64,000 bases of DNA from Plotosus lineatus (Eukaryota; Chordata; Actinopteri; Siluriformes; Plotosidae). Positions 1-10,499 of the stretch are shown one piece after another. The notes below the pieces were generated by a model. It did no database searches, was not told the origin of the DNA, and saw nothing but the letters and a program-made list of their open reading frames with translations. The stretch lies in the NCBI GenBank assembly GCA_024760905.1, contig CM045729.1:48218580-48282579 (forward strand), written 5' to 3'. Made by a program: the position numbers and the translations under genes. The stretch's first letter is position 1; each line of letters starts with the position of its first letter.

Positions 1-2
1 AA

Positions 3-899
3 ATGGTCCAAGATGAAGTAAGGTTGAATGAAGAGGAGTCACACAAAACAAGAGTAGCTGAATTGGTACTGCAGGGTGCTTGGACAAGATGGACAACTAC
101 TGAAAGGAAGCTTACATGGGTGGAGATTTGGCAATACGAGCCGTTCAGATTGAGTTTCCTACTGAGATCGGTGTATGACCGCCTGCCATCACTGGTGAAC
201 TTGCATAGGTGGGGCTTAAGGAAAGACCCAAAGTGCGTACTCTGCAGCAAAGTAGGAACATTGGAGCATGTACTGGTATCTTGCAATGTAGCATTGAATC
301 AAGGCCGCTATAGATGAAGACATGACAAAGTTCTATGGGAACTGGTTGACAAATTAGTCAAAGAAAGGAGAAAGAAGAGGAGCCCCAAGAAAACAAGAAA
401 ATGTATCAACTTCGTCAAAGAGGGTGAGGAAAGGGAAACTATAGTGGCTCAACCAACATCATCAGTGTTTGACGAGTCAGAGCAGTGGGAAATGATAGTG
501 GACCTGGGCCAGAGGCTGGTCTTTCCAGAGGTAGTCCAGACTACTCTGAGGCCTGATATCGTCATTTAGTGCGCAAAGAACAAGAGGATTGTAATCGTCG
601 AACTCACGGTACCCTGGGAAACAAGATGTGAGGAAGCATTCGAGCGCAAGAAAGCCAAGTACGCTGAGCTGGTTGAACAGTGCCAGCAATGAGGTTGGAA
701 GTGTTGGTTTTTTCCTGTAGAAGTAGGAGCTAGAGGATTCGCTGCATAGTCCTTATGGAGAACATTAGGAAGCCTAGGTGTCAAGGGTAGGGACATGAAG
801 AGAACTATAAAAGCAGTATGCCAAGCAGCTGAAAGATCATCGAGCTGGCTGTGGCTGAAGAGAGAGGAGAAAAGCTGGAAGCTATCAGCTGACACGTAG
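3..899 (+). pseudogene. C-terminal part of a restriction-like-endonuclease non-LTR retrotransposon ORF, four in-frame stops
   Basis: A single reading frame runs from the window edge to a TAG at 897-899, interrupted by stops at 315 (TGA), 567 (TAG), 690 (TGA) and 747 (TAG) but with no frameshift. The first part holds a CCHC zinc knuckle (CVLCSKVGTLEHVLVSC). Further on come LRPDIVI and, after the second stop, VIVELTVPWE, which resemble the PD...E/D core of the restriction-like endonuclease used by R2/R4/NeSL-type LINEs. Each stop can be explained by one base change in an Arg or Trp codon, typical of CpG decay. The reverse transcriptase would lie upstream of the window. The clade is inferred from the motif order only; no 3' end of the element was defined. 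Confidence 0.6.
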
Positions 900-1185
900 T
901 GGTGAAACGTCATCACTGCGGACCCGCCACCCTGAGAGTGTCCCGGGTTTAAAGGGTCGGAACACTCGTTGATGGGTGGTCCCCGGCTGAAGAAGTCAGC
1001 TGAGTTAGCAGCAGTAGCTGTTAATGATACACGTAAGGTGAGGTACCACTGCATTTCCCAGGACCTTGTCCATCTCTGCTGTAAATTACATTTATCACAC
1101 ATTCCTGCCTTTTCATTCAATAACTTGCCCCTTTTGGATTCCTATTAGATCTTGACTTCGGGCAATTTTTATTTATTTATTTATT

Positions 1186-1211
1186 GTTTTTTTTTTTTTT
1201 TTTTTTTTTTT
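1186..1211. repeat. poly(T) tract
   Basis: A homopolymer T run follows the LINE relic. It could be the poly(A) tail of a minus-strand retroelement, but no element was identified beside it. Confidence 0.7.
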
Positions 1212-1272
1212 GCAAGCATCCTTATTTATCAGGTACTGTGAATATTTACTTAAGCCATAATTACACTGCATA

Positions 1273-1530
1273 TGCAAATATCATTCATCATTCATTCATT
1301 TTCTGTAACCGCTTAAACCTAATTGGACTGGCGCCCATTCCAACCGACTGGGGACAAGGGTAGAGTACACTCTGGACAGCTTGCTAGGCCAATGCAGGAC
1401 AGAAACACACTAATAGCTTTGCAGCTACTCTTGTCAAAAGTCAGCAATGGTCCTTTTGCATGAACCTCACACCATAGACAGTGAGAGATCTGGTTGGCGT
1501 TTGATAACCCAGTTAGCTGCACTGGGGGGC
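1273..1530 (-). mobile_element. SINE-A, tail-2 subfamily, 5' truncated
   Basis: Read on the minus strand this is the SINE-A body (the stretch with TGCAGCTAACTGGGTTATCA) followed by the alternative tail that ends AAGCGGTTACAGAAAATGAA and an ATGA microsatellite. The tRNA-like head is missing. The same body and tail recur at 6720-7065, 7636-8190, 19122-19437 and 49841-50169. Confidence 0.7.
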
Positions 1531-1612
1531 AAAAATCAGTGAGTTAGAAATGTTTTTATAGTTAGTCTGGTCACAAGTGAACTTTATATTTAAAGGTACT
1601 GTTAGGTAAAGG

Positions 1613-1735
1613 GGCAGTGGTGGCATGGGGTAAGGTGCTGGATCACAGATCCCAAGGTTGGGGGTTTAAGCCCCACCCTAAACAGGTTGCTACTGTCCCC
1701 CTGGTGTACACAATATCAAAAGGTAAAACCTTACT
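1613..1735 (+). mobile_element. SINE-A head fragment
   Basis: The fragment matches the tRNA-like head of SINE-A at 3824, with a degenerate A box near 1622-1634 and a B-box-like GGTTGGGGGTTTAAGCCCC. It breaks off after the stretch that should read TGCAGCTAACTGG. Confidence 0.65.
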
Positions 1736-2159
1736 GGTATCAAAAAGGTTAAATGGTTATGACTGAATACATACCATTTTATTTTATTCTAAATTTCAGA
1801 GTGATATGAAGTGCTGTCGACCATGACGTAGTGCTAGGTGTCACAGTGATGCTGTGGGTAATGTTCCCGTATCTCATAATGTTCCCATAGTTTCTGAGTT
1901 CCTGGTTCAATCTTATGAGTTCGACTGACTTTCATTTGCTATCTAATTGGGCACATTCCACTTGTCTGTGTGAATTTCCATCAGTTTCCTGCTCGCAGTT
2001 TAAACATTCATGCAAGGTGAAAAATAGCCTTAAGAGTTTATAAGAGTGATAGAAGTGCTTACTAATTTTTTTTCTTTCAAAATTGTCCCAAAATTTCACA
2101 TTTCCTACAGCAGGTTGCGCTGCCCAGTCTTCATATAATTTACGGTATTTGTCTGAGAC

Positions 2160-2322
2160 TCTTACATAGAATGACTTACAATTATCATCACTATAGAACT
2201 GAGCAATTGAGGGCTAAGGTTCTTGCTCAGGGGCCCAACAGTGGTAATAGTGGGGGATTGAACCGCTGACCTTTGGCTCAGTAACCCATCACCTTTATCC
2301 ACTAAGCTACTACTGCCCAAGC
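2160..2322 (-). mobile_element. V-SINE-like tRNA-derived SINE
   Basis: On the minus strand the segment starts GCAGTAGTAGCTTAGTGG (A-box region), continues with a B-box-like GGTTCAATCCC and runs into TTGCTCAGTT and a remnant of the V-domain TAAGTC core. Two related copies lie at 29078-29263 and 41503-41645. The V-SINE assignment rests on the 3' core GGCAGATGCTCTTATGCCAA seen at 29078 and GACAGACACTCTCACCCAGA at 41503. Confidence 0.6.
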
Positions 2323-3029
2323 TTGAATATATACTATGGAAATATATGCATTCCCTATTCTTTTCCCAAATATTCAAAACTCAATAAATACATTCAAAAT
2401 CAGTCCACCTGGGGGTACATTCATTCTGCCATTCCAGTACTACTGTATGCCTAATACTATTGGGGCTTCTTCAACGTCGAGCCATAAATTACAGGTGTGC
2501 TGTCAATGCCCTCTAGTGGACCATAGAAGTAAGAAATCCAAAATGGACCAGTGCCTGCACCTATTACACAAATATCAGTAGTAAGAAATTCATAAAACAA
2601 AATTCAATCATTAAAACATTTTAGAACATAAATATTAAAAGAGAATGCAAATAATCAAGTATTAACTCAAGTTCAAATTTAGTGCTTGGCACATGAGAGT
2701 CTGCTGCAAATAATTGGCTTGAGAAGAAAAAACATTTTTAACTGTTTAAATGACAGAAGGCCAAACTAGTAGATGAGAAACTAAACCTTCAGACATTGTG
2801 TGATGAAACCATTCCGTTCTTTATATTTAGGTCATAATAGGTCATATTTTATAATTATGAAGCTATTGCAGTGGCAATGAAATAAAAGGTACATTTTAAA
2901 ACTTTCCAATTCCTATTTAACAATATATGTGGTCAGGCCTATGAGCAAAGGTGGGGTACCCCCTGAACCTCAACAAAGATAACATTAACACTCAACCTTT
3001 CAAACTCACACATAGGAACAAGTTGGAAA

Positions 3030-3215
3030 AACCAGTTAGTCTGATGTGCATGTATTTGGACTGTGGGGGGAAACTGGAGAACCTGGAGGGAAATCCACAC
3101 ATGCACATGGAGTACATGCAAAATCCACACCGAACCACTCTTGCTGAGTTCCAGAGTCGAACCCAGGATAACCTTGCTCTGTGGCAGACCAGCTGACCAC
3201 TACAACCACTGCATC
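3030..3215 (-). mobile_element. SINE-B fragment
   Basis: The minus strand shows the B-box-like end of a tRNA head (GGGTTCGACTCTGG), then GTGTGGATTTTGCATGTACT and the TCCAAATACATGCAC block shared with the copies at 11395, 16607 and 55677. Confidence 0.65.
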
Positions 3216-3823
3216 CAAAATACTGATTTACAGCTTCTGAACTAGTTGGTCAAGGAATAACCCTAATTAGACTGATCTAATGGGCTGTATTTTTGATACC
3301 CTGCTTTAGATGACTATAATGATCTATGATGTGGTTATAGACATGTTTTCTGTGATTCTGGGAGTATGAGACCGTGTAACTTGGGAAGTGGTGCATCTTA
3401 AGTTCTTCCTATAAATCAGTGGTTATTCGTCCACTTTAATTGAAAAGCAACAGGGTAGCTGGAGCTTCCGCCACACTGATAATTACCTACTACCAACCAA
3501 AGCAGTGCTCAAACTACATCGAGACGTTTCCTTAAAAAAAAGTACACAAAAATATTTAAATATAATAATACCAGTACTAGATTATACAGACACGATGGAT
3601 TACTAGCAGCTCAGTTTTGGACACATTTTGCTGTTGGTGTTTTGTAGTGTATTGTATCACTGATGGTTGGACTTGTGTACAATTCCATTCTGACTCTGTA
3701 TGTGCCTTAAAGTAAGCCATCAGAATTTCAGATTAATTTTTTCAATTATTTGGTATGTGTGGTGGACATCATTACCTTTCCATCATCACTATATTGACAG
3801 GTTATTTCTTGTAACATAAAATA

Positions 3824-4172
3824 GCGGGCAGTGGTGGCCTGGTAGTATAGGACGCTGGATTGCTGATCGTAAGGTTGGGGGTTTGAGTCCCACTATCCAC
3901 AGGGTTGTCACTGTTCCCCCATTGCAGCTAACTGGGTTATCAAAGGCCGGCCGTGTCTTTCACTGTCTATGGTGAAGGGTTCATGTAAAAGAACCATTGC
4001 TGACTTTCGACAAGAGGAGCTGCAAAGCTGTTAGTGTGTTTCTGCCCCTTGCTAAAGGGTTGGGTGAGGATGGGCATCTGACGTATAAACCTATGCCAAA
4101 TCAAACATGCGAATCAGATGACTCGCTGTGGCGACCCCTGAGAAAAAGAGCACAGCCGAAAGGAAAAGAAGA
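3824..4172 (+). mobile_element. SINE-A, RTE-tail subfamily, essentially full length
   Basis: The head resembles a tRNA promoter: A-box region TGGCCTGGTAGTATAGG and B-box-like GGTTGGGGGTTTGAGTCCC. The body contains CAGCTAACTGGGTTATCAAA and a stretch ending GTGTGTTTCTGCCCCTTGC. The last ~115 bp match two separate parts of the RTE-like LINEs in this window: the LINE 5' region (GATGGGCATCTGACGTA, near 4070-4115) and the LINE 3' end (CTGTGGCGACCCCTGA ... CCGAAAGGAAAAGAAG). This is the clearest copy of the family. No target-site duplication was resolved. Confidence 0.8.
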
Positions 4173-4179
4173 GAGAGAC

Positions 4180-4990
4180 TTCTTGTAAAATGCCATTCCA
4201 GCTCATTTTATATTTACTGTAATAGCTTTATTTACAGGTTCTACCACTCCAACTCCAGGAAGTCTGAGTTGATCATTGGGTTCATCTGTGAAAGCCTTTC
4301 AAGGCAGTTCTCAGGATTGTTTTCTTTGTGATATTGGTACACACACATATGGCTTTTACGAGCCTCAAGGCCGTGCCAGTGTTTCTTGTCGTTTCAAACT
4401 TGCAAGAGCATTTTGTGGAATGAGGTAATGGCAGCAGTATTTACAGTGAGAGCCGCATCATAGCATATGATCTTGTTGGTAGATGAGTCTTTCAAACTGG
4501 ATCTACAGGTTTCACACTTGTTTAGTGAGTTATCCAAAGTTCACAGAGCAACAATTTATTTACGAACAAGCACTAATCGGTGTACATCATGTCCTCTAAC
4601 ATGAGAGACAAGTGTTATTTATGAGTCCAGTTTCAGTCTGATGGACGAGTCCTGCGTGCACTTGCAGTCAGTGGTGGACTCAGTGAAGCTTGGTGATGAG
4701 GACAGGCCACTACCTTCAAAAGAGAAAAAGAGCGTGGAGAGAACAGTTTATAAATGTATTTTTACTGGCTGGAATACTTTCTTGTGTGTTTACATGTTTC
4801 CTCTAACGAGACATGTACAGGGTATCAGCAGGATTAGAATGGACAACAACAAAAAATAATCCTTGTTTCTCCTCAAACGTTTTTGAGAACTTAATTGCAG
4901 TACACATTTTAAAAAATGTTTTATATACTATTAGTTTATGTGTATGACCTAAAAGTCATTCTGTAGTTTTTTTAAGGGACAAAGCAATAA
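4180..4990. other. No recognisable feature
   Basis: AT-rich single-copy-looking sequence with short unconserved open frames. I see no gene, RNA or repeat signature. Confidence 0.5.
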
Positions 4991-5027
4991 AAATTTCAAT
5001 CATAATTTAAATGTCTATTTTTTTTTT

Positions 5028-5065
5028 GTTTTGTTTGTTTGTTTGTTTGTTTGTTTGTTTGTTTG
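5028..5065. repeat. (GTTT)n microsatellite
   Basis: About nine GTTT units in a row. Confidence 0.9.
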
Positions 5066-5117
5066 CTTGTTTTTGGTTTCTTGATAACATATTATGTGCA
5101 GTATCATAATACAGCAT

Positions 5118-5390
5118 TTATTCATTCATTCATTCATTTTATGAACCCTCAATCCAAATTAGGGTCACGGGGATGCTGGCGCCCATCTCAGCCAACTCTG
5201 GGCGAGGGCAGGGTACACCCTGGACAGCTCCAAAGAAATGCACATTAGGGTGAGAAGAGATTTCAAATTGCCCCTAGATGTGAGTGGTTCAGTGCATTGC
5301 TCTGCAATGACGTGATGAGTTGTTTAGGGTGTGCTCCACCTTCACCCAGAGTTGCCTCAGAGTAAATGTTTCAGTAAATGAATGGATGGG
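5118..5390. repeat. Inverted pair of SINE tail fragments
   Basis: 5118-5227 is the tail-2 module on the minus strand (ATTC microsatellite, then GGCGCCCATCTCAGCC and GGGTACACCCTGGACAGCT). 5228-5390 is a SINE-B 3' half on the plus strand (TTGCCCCTAGATGTGAGTGG to CAGTAAATGAATGAATGG). The two halves face each other. Confidence 0.55.
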
Positions 5391-5399
5391 TCAAACAGT

Positions 5400-6380
5400 C
5401 CCTTATATTTAACAATTAAAGGCTTAGTTAATTGTTGTTAATGAATAATGCTGGAGAACATCAAGAAGACTTTTCAATTCAGCATCATCCACCAAGCCTG
5501 AGACAAATAATTGTCTTCGTATATACTACATGAGAACAGCAGCAAAATAAATAAATATACTGTATTAATAAACTAAAGCCTGTCTTATTTTTTTTAATTG
5601 TGGCAGACCCAATAGAGGCGATACATAAGAGTCATTACATCTCTGAACTCTGTTTAAGAGTTATAGTTTATACTACTTGTAAATATCAAGAAAAACAAAT
5701 TGAAATGAGCGCTCTATAATTTATTTCAACATATTTGGAAAATTACGGAAACAAGTAAAGTTATTATTACTACTGTTACCCTCACCTTATCCACTATCAA
5801 TTACCAAGGACAAACAATGTTGACTATGACTAGTATATATTTCTGTTTCAATTCAGTCGTGATTTACGTGTTGTGCTGAGATTACATGAAAATGTAGCAA
5901 AGAAATCGAGTTGTAACTCACCTCTCATGAGACTGTACATGTTCAAGTAGTTGCTTCCGAAATCTAATATCGTGTACCAGCTACGAGATGTTGAGTGACC
6001 CTGCAGGGCATTCGGAGAATGAAAGTGAAGGAATATTATAGATATCTGATTTTATTGTAGAGTTGGAAAAACAGTGTTGAAAGTTGATGAGATAAATACA
6101 TGTTCGATTTATTTTTGCTGAATTTAGGATATTACAGAATTAATTCTATTGCATGCACACACCTGAATCTCACAGCTGTCTGTGCTTGTACTGCTGAAGT
6201 TAAATGTGATGTCATCAACAAACTTCATCGCAGGAGAGGTGCGAGTGGCAATGATATCATCCCCTATTACCGACACCAGCTAAGACAGAGATATGGAATA
6301 TTTCATTATTTAAAATTTTATTATTACCCTAAAAATTGACTCTGACTTTAAATTAACATTGGACTAGATACAATATGGAC
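5400..6380. other. No recognisable feature
   Basis: AT-rich sequence without a convincing exon or repeat family. The open frame at 6100-6339 has no recognisable protein features and no splice context. Confidence 0.45.
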
Positions 6381-6387
6381 CCCTTCC

Positions 6388-6431
<44 letters not shown>
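6388..6431. repeat. (CT)n microsatellite
   Basis: About 21 uninterrupted CT units. It gives spurious Ser-Leu and Arg-Glu open frames on the two strands. Confidence 0.95.
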
Positions 6432-6437
<6 letters not shown>

Positions 6438-6619
6438 AGATACTCACAGAGTACAGGCACCTTTGGGTCTTTGGAGGGCAGCTGTCTGTTGTCCATTCTT
6501 TTATCTGGTTCACCAGAAGGGAGGAGGCATCAAAGCATGGGATGTCTACACTCCTACATACCAAGATGATATTACATTTCATTACATAGTTATTTTATTA
6601 AGATACTGATAATTAACTT

Positions 6620-7135
6620 GGGGTGGCACAATGTGAAGCCATTGGCCAACGGGCCTTCCTGTATTGAGATAGCATGTCATCCCGTGGGTTTCCTCCAGGT
6701 ACTCTGCTTCCACCCACAAATCATTCATTCATTCATTCATTTTCTGAACTGCTTAATCCTAATTAGGGTCGCAGAGAAGCTGGCGCCCATATCAGCCGAT
6801 TCTGGCCGAAGGCAGAGTACACCCTGGACAGCTTGCCAGGCCATCACAGGGCAGAAACACTGACGGCTATGAAGCTACTCATGACGAAAGTCAGCAATAG
6901 TTCTTTTACATGCCTCTCACCATAGACATTGAGAGACATGGTCGGCCTTTGATAACCCAGTTAGCTGCACTGGGGGACAGTGACAACCTTGTGGAGAGTG
7001 AGGCTTGAACCCCCAACCTTGGGATCAGTGATCCAGCACTTATACCACGCGGCCGCCACTGTCCACCCATAATTCATAGAGTACATGCATAAATACTTAA
7101 ATTGCCCATAGGAGTGAATATATGTGAATGGATGT
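6620..7135 (+). mobile_element. SINE-B copy split by a nested SINE-A insertion
   Basis: SINE-B sequence (GTGGGTTTCCTCCAGGTACT, then CCACCCACAA) stops near 6720. It resumes near 7066 with ACCCATAATTCATAGAGTAC and TTGCCCATAGGAGTG. Between them sits a minus-strand SINE-A of the tail-2 subfamily. The nesting shows that SINE-A inserted into an existing SINE-B. Confidence 0.6.
6720..7065 (-). mobile_element. SINE-A, tail-2 subfamily, nested in SINE-B
   Basis: On the minus strand this is a nearly complete copy: tRNA-like head with ATCACTGATCCCAAGGTTGG and a following GGGTTCAAGCC B box, the CAGCTAACTGGGTTATCAAA body, then the GTGTACTCTGCC...AAGCAGTTCAGAAAATGAAT tail ending in an ATGA repeat. Confidence 0.75.
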
Positions 7136-7192
7136 TTGTCTGTGTGCCATCTTCTAAATTATTTTAAAGACATTATCCCCTTAGTCTTCATG

Positions 7193-7267
7193 ATGATGAT
7201 GATGATGATGATGATGACGACGATGATGATGAAGATGACGACGATGATGATGATGATGATTATTATA

Positions 7268-7299
<32 letters not shown>

Positions 7300-7300
7300 C
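7193..7300. repeat. (GAT)n followed by (ATT)n trinucleotide repeat
   Basis: An imperfect GAT/GAC run is followed directly by about 13 ATT units. The poly-Met, poly-Ile and poly-Val open frames here are artefacts of the repeat. Confidence 0.9.
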
Positions 7301-7635
7301 GTTAAGCTTATTTCAATCGTGATACGAACCAAGAGACTGAGCATTGCGCGTGCAGTGGTCCTGCCGCCAGAACGGAGAGCATCCCACCGATCCCGAGCAC
7401 CAACACTGCCGTAATGGAAAGGCATCCTGATCTGCACTCAGACCCCACCACTGGGCTGGAGGTGCCCCCAATCGCCTCATCGTTTATTAACGCTTTCGAT
7501 TCGTTCTTCATGTCCGACAGCTTTATTTACACATCGCATCCGAGCAAACGTTTCTCAGCCTCGTTCTCCTCCGTTGCCACAACCTCCCGTATGGAAAGCC
7601 ACATGGGTCATATTTCGATGACAAGTAACGCGTAG

Positions 7636-8190
7636 GGCTGCTGTACTTCATTCATTCTTTTTCTGTAACCGCTTAATCCTTATTAGGGCCGCGGGGAGGC
7701 TAGCGCCCATCCCGGCCGCTTCCGGGCGAGGGTAGAGTACACCCTAGACAGCTTGCCAGGCCATCGCAGGGCAAAAACTCGCCATGCAACCATCTCTTGT
7801 TAAAAATCAGCAATGGTTCTTTTACATGCCTCACACCATAGACCAGGGGTGCTCAATCCTGCTCCTGGAGATCTACCTTCCACATGACTTTATCTCCAAC
7901 CCTAATGTGGCCCATGTGACATGCAAGATCCAGTCAGGTCTTGATTAGATGATTGGATGGTTAGGTGGTCATGATTAGGGTTGGAGTGAATATCTTCTGG
8001 AAGGTAGATCTCCAGGAGCAGGATTGAGCACCCCTGCCATAGACAGTGAGAGACATGGCCGGCCTTTGATAACCCAGTAAGCTGCACTGGGGGGACAGGG
8101 ACAACCCATTGATAGTGGGGCTTGAACCTTCAACCTTAGGATCAGTGATCCAGCACCTTTACCACCAGGCCACCACTGTCCTTCGATACT
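7636..8190 (-). mobile_element. SINE-A, tail-2 subfamily, interrupted by a hAT MITE
   Basis: The minus strand carries head, body and alternative tail as in the copy at 6720-7065. The body is interrupted at CCATAGAC, which is duplicated on both sides of a 193-bp inverted-repeat element (7844-8036). Confidence 0.8.
7844..8036. mobile_element. Non-autonomous hAT transposon (MITE), 193 bp, with 8-bp target duplication
   Basis: The ends are near-perfect inverted repeats of about 38 bp, beginning CAGGGGTGCTCAATCCTGCT and ending with its complement. The 8-bp sequence CCATAGAC occurs immediately before (7836-7843) and after (8037-8044). Terminal CAGGGG and an 8-bp duplication are hallmarks of the hAT superfamily. 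It has no coding capacity and sits inside a SINE, so it is younger than that SINE. Confidence 0.9.
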
Positions 8191-8299
8191 TCATTATCCA
8201 CTTTATGTTGCTCTTTAGTTATGCTGCCATAGTGGGTCATGCCAGAGCCCCTGCTTGCACTCAAATTCTCATATTATTATTCCATTATTATGAGTACAT

Positions 8300-8302
<3 letters not shown>

Positions 8303-8376
<74 letters not shown>
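8303..8376. repeat. (CT)n microsatellite
   Basis: About 37 CT units, uninterrupted. Confidence 0.95.
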
Positions 8377-8381
<5 letters not shown>

Positions 8382-8704
8382 AGGTACACATGTCTCTTCT
8401 GGGATGTCAGTGATCCAAATCCTCCTGATCCTTCTGCTTTTTGAGTCGTGTGGTGTGTCTTGGTGTGCTGATGCCTGCTGATGATCTCATCTTGGAAGCC
8501 TCTACCTTCTGCTGATGACCTCCTGCATCGACTTAGAAGTGCACTCACAGACTATGACAATGACTTCAGAACTTACCCTGGTAACACCAGATATAAGACA
8601 GGAGAAATCATATAGAAGAGCAGTCCATCATGAGGCACTATTCACACATTCATTTACATTTACAGCAGTTTAACGGAAACCCATTCCTGAACCAGTATGT
8701 AAGT

Positions 8705-8795
8705 AATGACGGTAGCTGGAGGACTCAGAGGAGACCCACACATGCTTGGGGAGAGTATGCAAAGTCCACACAGAAACGCCCTTGCCAAACTTAAG
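8705..8795 (-). mobile_element. SINE-B fragment
   Basis: Internal SINE-B sequence on the minus strand (TGTGGACTTTGCATACTCTC and TGTGTGGGTCTCC), with no head or tail. Confidence 0.45.
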
Positions 8796-8917
8796 ATCTC
8801 AACAGTTTTGGCATGTCACTTGCGTTATCAGTGGTCGGGTCGAGCAAGTTATCAAGAATCAAAAATTGAGTGTAATTTATTTATAATTCAACGATTTTGT
8901 TGTTTGTTTAGGTCACC

Positions 8918-8919
<2 letters not shown>

Positions 8920-9006
<87 letters not shown>
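8920..9006. repeat. (TA)n microsatellite
   Basis: About 43 TA units. Confidence 0.95.
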
Positions 9007-9011
<5 letters not shown>

Positions 9012-9167
9012 CAAAAGTTTTAGGCATGATATTTTTTGTAGAAACTTAGCTATAGATTTTTATTTTATGATTTGTATATTAGAAAGCTATTACAAAAATC
9101 ACTTTATATTACTAAACATTACTTTTTCAGCAAAAAAAGAAGTATTTAAAAAAGTTAGTATAATGTG

Positions 9168-9515
9168 TAGTGGTGGTCTAGTGGTATAGGGTGCTGGATC
9201 ACTGATCCAGAGGTTGGGGGTCCCACTCTCCACAAGGTTGTCACTGTCCCCCCCAGTGCAGCTAACTGGGTTATCAAAGGCGGGCCATGTCTGTCAGTGT
9301 CTATGGTGAGAGGCTGTAAAAGAACCATTGCTGACTTTCGTAAAGAGTAGCTGCAAAGTCGTCAGCGTGTTTCTGTCCCTTGCTAAAAAAAAGGGTTGTG
9401 ACAGGAAGGGCATCCGACGTAAAAACCTCTGCCAAATCAAACGTGCGCGTCAGATGATTCGCTGTGGCGACTACCAAGTTAAAGGGAAAAAAGCTGAAAG
9501 GAAGACAGACAGACA
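9168..9515 (+). mobile_element. SINE-A, RTE-tail subfamily
   Basis: Second copy with the RTE-derived end. It has the tRNA-like head (GTGGTGGTCTAGTGGTATAG), the CAGCTAACTGGGTTATCAAA body, then GACAGGAAGGGCATCCGACG (LINE 5' match) and CAGATGATTCGCTGTGGCGA (LINE 3' match). The extreme 3' end is slightly degraded. Confidence 0.8.
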
Positions 9516-9735
9516 GTATAATGTCTATGTCAAACAAAACAGCAGATTCTGTATATGAGACTTTTCATACAAAACTATAATGACGGCAACATTTCCAGGA
9601 GAACTGTGTCCGGTTTTGTAAGACCTGGTAGATAGCACATGCAAATGAATGTGGTAGAAAAACGATGCCTTACAGTTACATAAAAATAATGACGTTAAAA
9701 TAAAGGTATCTACATTAAAATTCTATAAAAAACCA

Positions 9736-9865
9736 GTAGAAAGTAATGCGATGGCCTGGTGGGCTCTCCTGGGTGTACTCTGCCCTTGCCCAGCCAGTCG
9801 GTTGAGATGGGTGCCAGCCTCCCCACGACCCTAAATGGTTCAGAAACTGAATAAATAAATGAATA
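9736..9865 (+). mobile_element. Tail-2 module alone
   Basis: Only the shared 3' module is present: GTGTACTCTGCCCTTGCCCA, GAGATGGGTGCCAGCCTCC, then TGGTTCAGAAACTGAATAAA and an AAAT/GAAT repeat. Confidence 0.6.
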
Positions 9866-10009
9866 TTAAATGATAATAAAGTTAACTAAGCAATTATTAG
9901 GTGTGATGACTTTTTGTTTAAAAATAGAATACCATCAGATACACTTTGTGCAGTTATCTACTGGGTGTTGTACTGAACCAGTCCTAGTTCTCCTGGAAAT
10001 GCTGACTGT

Positions 10010-10011
<2 letters not shown>

Positions 10012-10079
<68 letters not shown>

Positions 10080-10083
10080 CACA

Positions 10084-10118
<35 letters not shown>
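10012..10118. repeat. (CA)n microsatellite, interrupted
   Basis: A long CA run, broken once by CAAA and once by CTCTCT. Confidence 0.95.
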
Positions 10119-10375
10119 CAGCCACTGTAAGGTTAATCGTACCATGTTGATCAGGATGGAAAAAAAACAATTTTAAAAACAATATTCTTCTTCTTCTTCT
10201 GTTACATTTAAAATATTGCAAATATTGCAAGTGCAATATTGCTGTTTCTAACCACCCCCACCCAAAAAAAAAAAAAAAAATTAGCTGAGCCTGCAGTTAT
10301 CTGACAACGGCTGTTAAGCATGTCGATATCATAAACACACATGCGGACTAAGGCAGGAACTTGGGTTATATGTAC

Positions 10376-10481
<106 letters not shown>

Positions 10482-10499
10482 CACAGCACAGAAGGCAGA

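Noticed and set aside
3824..3905. A functional tRNA gene
   Set aside because: The head has A- and B-box-like promoter motifs but no acceptor-stem pairing that I can see, and it is repeated as part of a longer SINE.
5118..5390. Possible CRISPR-like or structured repeat because of the spaced similar motifs
   Set aside because: The motifs belong to interspersed SINE tails; no regular repeat-spacer array exists anywhere in the window.
7124..7437. Open frames rich in Met, Ile or Val on both strands
   Set aside because: They are translations of the (GAT)n/(ATT)n repeat and part of a neighbouring sequence, with no splice or domain support.
8239..8548. Ser-Leu and Arg-Glu rich frames
   Set aside because: Produced by the (CT)n microsatellite.
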